Made by a program: the position numbers and the translations under genes
The notes under the pieces: generated by a model
The model's database searches: none
What the model saw: the letters and a program-made list of their open reading frames with translations, nothing else
Told to the model about the DNA's origin: nothing
From: Chrysaora quinquecirrha
Lineage: Eukaryota > Cnidaria > Scyphozoa > Semaeostomeae > Pelagiidae
Direction: 5' to 3'
NCBI GenBank assembly: GCA_014526335.1
Contig: JACTAT010000315.1
Coordinates: forward strand, 248,001 to 312,000
DNA: 64,000 nucleotides
Shown here: one piece after another, positions 1 through 9,373 of the stretch
How positions within the stretch are numbered: the first letter of the stretch is position 1
How the letters are laid out: the number at the start of each line of letters is the position of its first letter

Positions 1-2
1 TC

Positions 3-2415
3 GGGAAGATTGATTGTCCAGCAGCAACATGGACAGAGCAAGATGTTTTACAGTGGTTTGAAGAAATTTGCTTCAGGAAATATACAGCTGCATTTATTGT
101 CAAGCTGCTGTTTCAAGATTTTTTAAATTGCCAATTGTATACCAGTGAACAGATTGTAAAGTACAGAAATTTTCAGTGTTGAAATTCATTCAGCATCTGA
201 CTATTCATCATCCCGAGAATTCGATCATTTGTGGTATCAAGGGATGTCCTGTCAAATTCAGTATGCCTTTCAACTTTCGTGCTGATTTATATCTAAAACT
301 TAAGAACGTTATTCGTGATGAACAAGGCAATGCCTTCTATAATGAAAAAGAAACAAACTTTTAACATGACGAATTTAATGATGTTGTGCCAGATATTGAT
401 GTGTCACAGGATGAGGAGATGATGATACCCCTCTCAACAGCATATCAAGACATTTCAGTTGAGCATATAATTCAGGTTTTTCAGAAAAACTTTGTAATTT
501 TCCTCATGAGCCTGTCCAAAGAAAACATCTTGCAAAGAGTACCAAATATTTAATCAAATTCGTCACAGAAAATTTTTCGGAGCCAGTAAATTTCCATTCA
601 AAGCAGAAAGGTTTCGAAGTTGAAAAACATGATGATTTGAAGGGATAACCTTTGGATCCTGAAATGTTTACTAAACAGCCTGGCTAGCATACAGTCGGCC
701 CACAGGTATCAAGAGCACTGTAGAAGCAATTTGTCACTGGTTGAAGCATTGAAAAAGGTTGTGGGAATCAACGAGGAAGGCAAGCAAAAACCAATGGAAT
801 ACATTTCCGTATTGGATGTTTTAAAATTGGTGCTTGTCAAAGAAGATGTCATAGCCCACATTACAAGACCAAAGGGCAAGTCTGGAGGTGGAATACTCGA
901 TGACTATGATGACGGTAAATTCTTTAAACAACATGAACTATTTTTTGAAGATGATTTACCATTGAGGCTTCACTTCTACACAGACGAATTTGAAGTAGCC
1001 AAACCTTTGGGATCTAAGAAATCAATCCACAAGATGCGTGCTTATTATTGTAGAGTAGGCAACACATTTTCAAGATATAGATAAAAATTCGAAAAAGATC
1101 TTGTTAGCAATGTTATTTCCATACAAATTGCTATCAAAAGATTCCCATGCAGAACACTGCTGGATGAGCTGACAGTCTTGGAAACAGATGGGATTGCGAT
1201 TAAAGTTGGGAATAACAGTTTCACATTTCATCAAGCAATCGCAACAATATCAGGAGATAATCTTTCAACCCACTCTGTTGCTGGAGTCAACTGTTGCTTC
1301 AGCTCTGGAAGAATCTGTAGATTTTGCATGGCAACATACAATGAAATGAAAGTCAATTTTGATGAACAAAACTTCTGCATTTGGTCTGAGCAAGTCCATC
1401 GGTATCACCTCAGTTTCATATCAGATCAAAATTTCTCAAAAGCATATGGGGTAAAGAATCTTTGTGCATTTTTTCTCTTATATACTTCAAGGTAACTGAG
1501 TGTTTTCCTCCTGACATCATGCATGATGTGCTAGAAGGCACTGTCCCAATCCTTCATCAGAAAGTTATCTGTGGGCTAGTAGCAGATTCAGGACTAACAC
1601 GGCACAAAGAAATTATGAAATCGAGAATTTTAACTATGGCCAGAATGATGAAAAAGATAAACTAGTGCCCCTATCAAAGACGTTTCTGTGTGTCAATTGA
1701 AGCATATCTGGATCTTCTGCAGAGAAATTGTGTTTTTTTTTTTAGACTTCTGCCACAAATGATTGGACGCAAATTACAAGAGATAATAGTGCATTGGGAA
1801 ATCTACCTGACATGTAGAAGAATAACTGACATCACTTTTGCATCTTCTGTGAAAGACGTTTGGATACCATACCTGGATGATTTGATCTCGACTTTTCAAC
1901 AAGAGTATTCTAAGCAATACTCCCATAGATATGTTCCAAAGGTCCACTTCCTCATCAAAGGTCCATTACCCAAGGCTAATAAAAATTTTGTCCAATAAGA
2001 AATATGTGGTGCATGAGATTTGAAGCAAAGCATAAATTCTTTGAGGACATTGCAAAAGTCACCCACAATTTTCAGAACATAGCCTTTTTTTGCTAGTCGC
2101 AATCATTTTTGGCACTGCTTGGAAATGCACATAAGCAAAATCATTAATGATGAAACAGAAACGTATTCTGATTGTCATGATCTTTCTTCCCATTCCTTGG
2201 ATGAAAAAACGAAAAATTACATTCTTAAAATGCTAAGCATCCCCCAAATGAAATCGAATGCACTCAGAAATATGGAGAACAGCAAGGCTAGACAGTATTC
2301 AATGTCTTATAGGATAAGATATGTCATAATGTTTTATCTTGGTCATAGTGAAGATGTACCTTAACATACATGAACTTATTAAGTTCAGAGCTACAAGGTT
2401 GATTTGTGGAAAGGT
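3..2415 (+). pseudogene. Decayed SAM / zinc-finger / MHD-LEG multicopy protein gene, main part
   Basis: Broken pieces in changing frames follow the order of one long protein. Positions 3-113 read as the first half of a SAM domain (WTEQDVLQWFEEICFRKY). Positions 176-364 resemble a C2H2-like segment (IICGIKGCPVKF). Positions 731-1084 contain the block FKQHELFFEDDLPLRLHFY with PLGSKKSIHKM. Positions 1178-1495 contain ISGDNLSTHS and a CRFCM pair. Positions 1492-1665 contain CFPPDIMHDVLEG, 1690-1998 contain VPKVHFLIKGPLP, and about 2010-2050 contain MRFEAKHKFFEDIAKVTH. I know this arrangement from large uncharacterised, probably transposon-derived protein families of fish and cnidarians; the superfamily assignment is uncertain. 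Stops and frame changes (one near 1470 in a T run) make it a pseudogene. Its C-terminus lies beyond the LTR insertion at 2416-4094. Confidence 0.7.
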
Positions 2416-2868
2416 TGTAGTGAAATTCAACCCTCAATTTTAGGCCCTCTCTTGTTTACCTCCTAACAGCTCATTCATTCTGCAATTTTTCCTCTTTCCT
2501 CATTCAGGCATTGCATCATCTCTGTTATCCAGCTAGTATTGACGTCATATTACCTACTTCTCGTAATTTATGCATATTTCCTCCTATGTAATGTTATCCT
2601 ACGGAGCCCGGCCTTTTCCTCTTTACATTATAATCTCATTTGCATTAACGTCAATTTATTTCCTTGTTTTACTTTATATAGTTGTAAATAGTTAGAAATT
2701 AGTTAGTTCAGAAAATCATGAAAAGCGTATAAGATCTCTTTTCTGACTCCGTGTCTTCGGCACGTAAAACTCATCAAGAAAACACTTTTTCGTTGGATCG
2801 CTCTTGGAAGTTGAGAAAAACACACGCAGCAAATTTTAAGAATCAGCAACACATAAAATATTTCCTAA
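2416..2868 (+). repeat. 5' LTR of TRIM-like element
   Basis: Direct repeat partner of 3640-4094 with only a few substitutions and small indels, so the insertion is fairly young compared with its surroundings. It contains a TTATATAG TATA-like box near 2673. Confidence 0.85.
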
Positions 2869-3639
2869 ACTGGTGACTGGCACGTCGTGACACAACAAGA
2901 GTCAGCAAGCAGCATTCAAATTCGCCTCAATGGACAAGACATGAAGATCCTTCGCAACTGTTTTCTCAACTCTCAAGCAACTCTCAACAGCACTCAGCAG
3001 ATTTCCATCGTTACTCTGGCGACTCACTGCCCTGTTACACTCGATCTGTCGATCTGCTGATTCGCTAATCAACACAGCAAGCAACATCAACTTCAACATT
3101 GCTGAAACATCAACATCAACTCCTCAATTTGGCTTTCTACAACTGCGCTGATCAAGCAATCAAGGTATACGCTATTTAGTTCAGTCTACTCTTATCTATC
3201 ACTCGTCGTTCTCGACAGCTCAGTAGCTCAAACAGCCTTCAGCATTCACTCGCTCGCGTACAAGGCTACACTGCTACACTGCTTTGCGTCTCAATTCTCA
3301 AGGTTCATGGGGATCCTTCCAATAAAACCCCGCACTCAGATTCATACTACAGACACCAACTTTGTAGCAAGATTCGGAAGAAAAGACAGCTGTATTCTCA
3401 AGTCAAGTCAATGGTAATTCAATTCTGATGTATTCAATCTCACTGGCATAGTCGTTATCTTCAACATGAAGAACTTTCAAAACACGGTTGGACGCCTTAA
3501 TTCTTATTTACATTATTTAGCCGTAATCAATAGCTTAAAAATTTTTAGCATTTTACAACTATATAGCGTTTAATTTCAACTTTCTTAATCATAACTGTAT
3601 CGAACGCTTCGCTCCGCTTGCATTCTAAGGGGGAGCCCT

Positions 3640-4094
3640 TGTAGTGAAATTCAACCCTCAATTTTAGGCCCTCTCTTGTTTACCTCCTAACAGCTCATTC
3701 ATTCTGCAATTTTTCCTATTTCATCATTCAGGCATTGCATCATCTCTGTTACCCAGCTAGTATTGACGTCATATTACCTACTTCTCGTAATTTATGCATA
3801 TTTCCTCCTATGTAATGTTATCCTACGCAGCCCGGCCTTTTCCTCTTTAGATTAGAATCTCATTTGCATTTACGTCAATTTATTTCCTTGTTTTTACTTT
3901 ATATAGTTGTAAATAGTTAGAAATTAGTTAGTTCAGAAAATCATGAAAAGCGTATAAGATCTCTTTTCTGACTCCGTGTCTTCGGCACGTAAAAATCATC
4001 AAGAAAACACTTTTTCGTTGGATCGCTCTGGGAAGTTGAGGAAAAACACACGCAGCAATTTTTAATAATCAGCAGCACATCAAATATTTCCTAA
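3640..4094 (+). repeat. 3' LTR of TRIM-like element
   Basis: Second copy of the 2416-2868 repeat, preceded by the purine tract at about 3626-3635 and followed by the AAGGT target duplication. Confidence 0.85.
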
Positions 4095-4112
4095 AAGGTC
4101 CTTGCACCCAAA

Positions 4113-4220
4113 ACATTTTGTGATGAAATGCACAGCTACGTTGTAGAAAATACCAATGAGGTATTGGTCTTGAAACCTAGAATGGAAGTTGATTTCCAAA
4201 GATTAGACCCAATAGATTAA
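4113..4220 (+). pseudogene. C-terminal end of the MHD-LEG pseudogene
   Basis: Reading from 4113, the frame gives TFCDEMHSYVVENTNEVLV and ends at TAA 4218-4220. The segment F-DE-HSY-V is typical of the C-terminal part of the same protein family whose body lies at 176-2364. It begins directly after the AAGGT duplication of the LTR element, so body and tail were one gene before that insertion. Confidence 0.6.
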
Positions 4221-4341
4221 AACAACGAAACACACATTATCATGAAGTACTTACCTTTGAAATAAGACAATAAAACTGTTCAATAGTTCTCAACTGTTCT
4301 AAAATTTTTGACAAAATTGCAACTTTTAAAATCAGTTTTAA

Positions 4342-4695
4342 CCCTTTGTGTGGTGGATATTTTTAGGTGGGACTTCAAACTAGATGTCAAGGGACAACAA
4401 GCATTGAAATTGTATCTTTCTTAGAAGGATTGCTAAATATGGTCAAATGTTCTTTGACAAACGAAAGGGGAAAAAACATAACAGCTGAAGTTAAATTTTT
4501 GGGATAATGTTAAAGAAACTCTGACTGCCAATAACCCATAATACTTAACTGTAAATGATACTAAATTTTGATACCAAACAGTCTTGAGAACAATTAAAGC
4601 CAAATTTTGTTTTTTCTCTTTCATCTGGCTCGTCGTCAGAAGAAAATTAAATTTCAAATTTCTGCAACCCAAAATGGGGCCCAGTATGCAAAGGG
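4342..4695. mobile_element. piggyBac-type MITE (354 bp)
   Basis: TTAA at 4338-4341 is followed by CCCTTTG. The other end reads CAAAGGG followed by TTAA at 4696-4699. TTAA target duplication with CCC...GGG termini is the piggyBac signature. The interior has no transposase, so it is non-autonomous. Confidence 0.7.
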
Positions 4696-4835
4696 TTAAG
4701 AAATTATAAATGTTTTAAGAAGTTGATGTAAATTACTGTTCAATCTACGTTCATTCTTTTTTAAGGATTCTAGAATCTATATTATAGAATATAGAGTTTA
4801 TAACTGATATAAACCTGATATAAGCCTGTTTTTAA

Positions 4836-4849
4836 AGGTCAACTGAAGT
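4836..4849 (+). repeat. Left terminal inverted repeat of the Kolobok-like element
   Basis: AGGTCAACTGAAGT, directly after TTAA, is the exact reverse complement of 13821-13834. Confidence 0.8.
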
Positions 4850-5014
4850 GAAATGTAATATTTTCCATCTATATGAATTATAATAGGCTGATTTCAAATT
4901 TCAAGTTTAAAAATGGGTCCTATGAATGGGGAATCCAAGAAATGCTCCCGAAACTGGGGATTTGATGCAACAAACCGCGTAAGTTAGAGACCTGGATATG
5001 AATTAGCTAAGACG

Positions 5015-5029
5015 TAGAAACCAGAACAC
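5015..5029 (+). promoter_or_regulatory. Subterminal box, left copy
   Basis: TAGAAACCAGAACAC lies 179 bp inside the left end and about 100 bp upstream of the ballast-gene start. An inverted identical copy lies 189 bp inside the right end and about 100 bp upstream of the THAP-gene start. The placement suits either a transposase/THAP binding site or a shared promoter element. Confidence 0.5.
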
Positions 5030-5127
5030 CCGTTGTCAAGAGGCAAAAGGATTGACCTGACACTGATGACTGTCTTCAATGTAAATGCTAAATACTTATT
5101 GTCGAAACAGTTTTAGTTCTTTATATC

Positions 5128-8100
5128 ATGTCTGACTCGGACAGTTCTTCTTCGTCAAGTATTACTGACGATTATGATCTTGAGGTAGAAAATAACCAGC
5201 TGAACAGCGTTAATAATGTATGTGAACGTGATGACAACTCATTTGAAGTAGTGGTACCATATGCAGATGAACCGATCTAGACGAAGAGTGGATCGTGAGA
5301 TTTGAGGAGGAAAGGCAAAGAGAAGATGAAATTCAATTTTTAATGCAGCAACGTTTACATCAAGAAGTTCCCGTTAATTCTTGGTATGTAAATGACCGTA
5401 CTTGGTATGTAATTGACCGGCTGGAAATTAAAACTTGCTACGGTAAACACGCGATCAATTCGTAATAAAACTGGTATTTTCTTGGATCACATCATGGACA
5501 ACAATATTGATATTTGTACAATTACTGAAACATGGTTGAAAGAAAAAGATGATGTAACCCGTGCTGAATTAAATATTGATGGATATATTTTTAAGGATGT
5601 TACAAGAGAAAATAGACAAGGAGGTGGAATTGGAATCTTACATCGATCAAGTATTACTTCAACCTTGGTTAACTATGGTGAAACTAGCTCCTTTGAATAT
5701 GCTACTTGGAAATTATTACTCCCTAAGTTTGCATGGATGTTTCATGTTATATATAGACCTCCTTACAGTTAGGCTCATCCTGTGACATCAAATGTATTCT
5801 TTAAAGAATTCTCAGATTACCTTGAGTCAGCATGTTCTGATTCTTCAAATTTTGTCATAACAGGTGATTTCAATCTTCATGTTAATGACAAGAAAGATCC
5901 TGACACTGGAAAGTTATCTCAAATTCTGGATTCTTACAGTCTATCTCAGTTAACTCAGATGCCTACTCATTTGTCTGGCAATACACTTGATCTTCTAATT
6001 ACCTCTGTACCCAATAAAGAATTATTCAGCAATTTTCAAAGCTGCTTCTACATATCAGATCACTCCTTCGTTAGTTGCCACATTGGAGAAGAAAAGCCTG
6101 GCCTTGAAAAAAGGGAAATTCGGTACCGAAAAATTAAATCTATTGATCACAATGCAATGAAAATGATTTGCAAGAATTAGCCAACAGTTATTCTAAAGAG
6201 GATGACCTTGATACATTAGTAGTAACATATGAAAGTGGCCTAAAATGCATTATGGACAAACATGCCCCGGTTCAAACCAAGATGGTTACAGTTAGACCCC
6301 TCCTCTCATGGTATGACCCTAGTCTGAAGGTTTTGAAACGTTCTTTGCGTAAAGCTGAACAAAAGTGGCACAAACAACAGTCTCAGGAAAGCCTTAGATC
6401 CTTTAAAACACTGAGATCAAGTTACAATAATAAATTAAGAGAGTTGAAATCTTCCTTTATCAAGTCAAAAATAGAAGAATGTGCACATGACAGCAAGCAA
6501 TTTTTTAAGGTTGTTAATCAAATTACAAACAATACTAAGATGAATCCATTGCCAACGGGTAATAGAACAGAACTTGCAGAGAACTTCTCAAACTTCTTTG
6601 GAACCAAAATTGAGAAAATAAGAAGTCAGCTAGACAAATTTGAGCAGTATGAACCAATAATGGTTTCAGTGGATAAATTTGAGAAATTTCCAGAAATTGA
6701 TGCAGACCAAATTAGAAAGCTGATTGTTGATTCAAAAACAACTGACTGCCATCTTGATCCTTTCCCCACCAGGTTAGTCAAAGAATATATTGATGTTCTA
6801 CTGCCCCTGATCACAAAAATGTTGAATCTTTCTCTTGCAAATGGGTCTTTTCCAAGGAATTGGAAAGAGGCAATACTGATACCTTTGCTAAAGAATTTAT
6901 CTTTAGAGTTGGTCAACAAAAACTACAGACCAGTCAGTAACTTACAATTCATTTCCAAAGTTGCTGAAAAAGCTGCACTGTCTAGCTTCATACCTCATTT
7001 GAAAGAACACAATCTACTCCCTAGCTACCAGTCTGCTTATAGAAAACATTACAGCACTGAAACTGCACTTGTTAAAGTACAAAATGACTTGCTCATTGCG
7101 GGGGCTAACCACAAAGTATAATTTTTGGCATCTATAGATCTGTCTGCAGCTTTTGATACTGTTGATCATTTAATCTTGATGAAAGTCCTTGAGTCATGTT
7201 TTGGAGTAGCAGGTACAGCTTTGAAATGGTTTAATTCCTACATAGAGTCTAGGACTCAACGTGTTAAAATAGATAACATAATATCAGATAAATCAGAATT
7301 GAGATTTGGAGTACCACAGGGATCATGTGCGGGTCCCATTTTGTACTCAGTATATGCAAGCACCTTGGGCAATGTCATTGATGATAACATTTCTGTTATG
7401 GGTTATGCAGATGATCATGCGCTATATTCAACATCTTATAATAATGCAGAGTCAGTCTCACTATCCCTCATTAACATTGAATCATGTCTTGAAAAAATTG
7501 GTGTATGGATGGTAGAAAATCGATTAAAGATGAACCAAGAAAAAACAGAGTTTATTGCTTTTGGATCAAGTCACAGTATAGAACAATTACAGGTTCAGTA
7601 CATTAAGGTCGGAAATGATCCAGTTGAAATTTCTTCTCATGTCAAGTATTTGGGTGTTTGGTTGGACAGCACACTTAATATGAAGAAACATATATCAGAA
7701 AAGTGCCGAATTGCATCTCTAAAATTATATCACATAAAGAGAATTCGCAAGTACTTGTCTCATGATTCGCTTGTCAGACTTGTAAATGCCTTGGTATTAT
7801 CACATTTGGATTATTGTAATGCATTGTTGATTGGCCTTCCTGATTCCACAATTAGACCTCTGCAGAACGTCCAGAACTCTGCTGCCAGAGTCATCCTTGG
7901 TCTTTCAAAGTTTGAACATATATCTCCTGGCTTAAGAAAATTGCATTGGTTGCCTGTTGAATACAGAATTAAATTCAAAGTATTGACCATGGTTTTTAAA
8001 TCATTACACGATCAAGCACCGGGATATATAAGTGATCTACTTGAGGTGAAGAAATCAAAGTATTCATTACGATCTATGAATGGCTTCAATCTGCAGGAAC

Positions 8101-9148
8101 AAGGATCAAAACTAAAGAATTATGGAGACAGAGCCTTCTCAGTCTGTGCTCCCCGACTTTGGAACAAACTGCCAGACAGTATCAAAACTTCTCCTAGCTT
8201 AGATATTTTTAAGAAAAAATTGAAAACATATTTTTTTAATATCGCTTTTAACTGAACAAAACTTCGTAAGACGCATTTTTAACAAGTAGAGGACTTTTAA
8301 TTAATTTTGATTTTAAACCAGGAACTTTTACTTTAGTCATTGTGAAGCGCCATAGATAGATAATTTATTATTTGCATGCGCGCTATAAAAATGTAAATTT
8401 TATTATTTATTATTATTACTACCTGTGAATTGTTTTCACTCTTTTACTTTTGGGCTATGTCTTTTTGTTTTAGGCTGTTGGCCTTTTATTTAGGCCACCA
8501 TGGCTACATCAGCTCCATCTTGAGCTCTGCCTCTATCATTTCGCCTTCGCCAAGCTATAATTTTTTACTCTCTATAGGTGTAAATGTGGGTTATGTGATG
8601 TGAGATTGCTCGCTAACCCAATGGAATGCTATTGCTGTCGTGAACTTGAAGGATGTGATCATGCACTCGAGGATGAATTGATGTTGTCTGAAATGGCAAA
8701 TAAACCACAGTGTGTTACTTTACATCCAGGTTTTAATCCCTGCTGCCTCGAAACATGGTCCCTGAGACTTGCTGGGACCAGATACAGAAAAAGAGACAAA
8801 AGTAGATACAAGAAGACCAGAACAGAAGAAGCGAATGTATGCTCATCTTCAAAGAAATTAATGTATCGTTAGCATTTCAAAATTAAGTACAAAAAATGTA
8901 CTAAAAGTTTTTCAAACAAATACAGTAATCAAAATATTAAGGTATAATAATCAAATTAATTCAGTTGAAGCCTAAAATTAATTTTGTTCAGGTATTTGAG
9001 AGCTGTGGCTTACAGAGAATTTACCCAACTAATTTATGGCCAACTGGGTAAGAAAAGAGTTCCTCTGCCAGCCTGTGCATACAACAAGATCAGAGGGAAA
9101 TTCAAAACAGATGAGGAACTGGTAGGATTCATTGATCTTGAAGATTGA
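5128..9148 (+). CDS. P2X7-type intracellular (ballast) domain protein, three exons
   Basis: Exon 1 (5128-5383) starts with an acidic, Ser-rich N-terminus (MSDSDSSSSSS) and ends after EEWIVRFEEERQREDE...PVNS. Exon 2 (8578-8862) begins CKCG and carries a Cys cluster (ECYCCREL, HPGFNPCCLETWSLRL). Exon 3 (8992-9148) reads YLRAVAYREFTQLIYGQLG, then PLPACAYNKIRGKF and a C-terminal GF. This order, WCxCG...CxCC...AYRxFT...G...PxCxxxxIRxxF...GF, matches the cytoplasmic ballast domain of P2X7 receptors and its free-standing metazoan relatives. There is no channel part. Splice sites are TTG|GTATGT...TATAG|G and AAT|GTATCG...TTCAG|G, and both junctions keep the frame. One single-base frameshift near 5271-5277 breaks exon 1 in this copy. 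The predicted protein is about 232 aa. It lies inside the TTAA element, tail to tail with the THAP gene. Confidence 0.75.
5413..8255 (+). pseudogene. LINE endonuclease / reverse transcriptase (broken)
   Basis: The N-terminal APE-type endonuclease is visible as LKLATVNTRSIRNKT, ITETWLK, GGGIGIL and VIYRPPYS, then TGDFNLHV and ISDHSFVSC. The RT follows with KNYRPVSNL, SAYRKHYSTETAL, SIDLSAAFDTVDH, FGVPQGSCAGPILY and the active-site segment GYADDHALYS. The C-terminal end APRLWNKLPDSIKTS is usual for CR1/L2-type LINEs. In-frame stops lie at 5770-5772 and 7119-7121, and one frameshift is near 6165, so the copy is inactive but otherwise nearly full length for EN-RT. No ORF1 is present. Confidence 0.85.
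5413..8419 (+). mobile_element. CR1/L2-like LINE in intron 1 of the ballast gene
   Basis: The element carries an endonuclease-reverse transcriptase reading frame followed by a 3' tail with a hairpin-like GTGAAGCGCC...GCGCTATAAAAATG segment and a TTATTATTATTA run, typical of CR1/L2 group ends. The 5' part is missing because the reading frame starts at the beginning of the endonuclease domain. It lies wholly between the donor at 5384 and the acceptor at 8577. A sequence near its 5' edge, TTGGTATGTAAATGACCG, is imperfectly duplicated in tandem (5381 and 5402). Confidence 0.8.
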
Positions 9149-9373
9149 AACTGGAACCAAAATTGTATTTGTACTTTTCCTCTTGTAAAAACAGTAGTAT
9201 TTTGACTTTTTCAATCAATTGAAACATGTAACAATTTAAAATTGAACTCTACAAATCTCTTGAAAACCTTTCAAGCCAACCTGAATCTCATTGAAATGAA
9301 GCCTACCTGAATCTCAATGACACACAATTTAGAATTATATCAGCTATTATTACCATTTATCAGGTTTTTGTCT

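Larger units (their letters stand above)
2416..4094 (+). mobile_element. Short non-coding LTR retrotransposon (TRIM-like, gypsy-related)
   Basis: Two near-identical direct repeats of about 453-455 bp (2416-2868 and 3640-4094) start with TGTAGTGAAATTC and flank a 771-bp interior without an ORF. The 5-bp sequence AAGGT occurs immediately before the left repeat (2411-2415) and after the right repeat (4095-4099), as expected of a target duplication. ACTGGTGACTGGCACGTCG follows the left repeat and looks like a primer-binding site. CTAAGGGGGAG precedes the right repeat as a polypurine tract. The tract context (CTTGCATTCTA) recurs at the gypsy fragment near 28170, so this is probably a deletion derivative mobilised in trans. 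It split the MHD-LEG pseudogene. Confidence 0.85.

Noticed and set aside
1451..1491. Possible 41-bp GT-AG intron in the MHD-LEG pseudogene
   Set aside because: Reading through with a one-base shift in the T run near 1470 gives FSLIYFKVTECFPP, which fits the protein family better than removing the segment.
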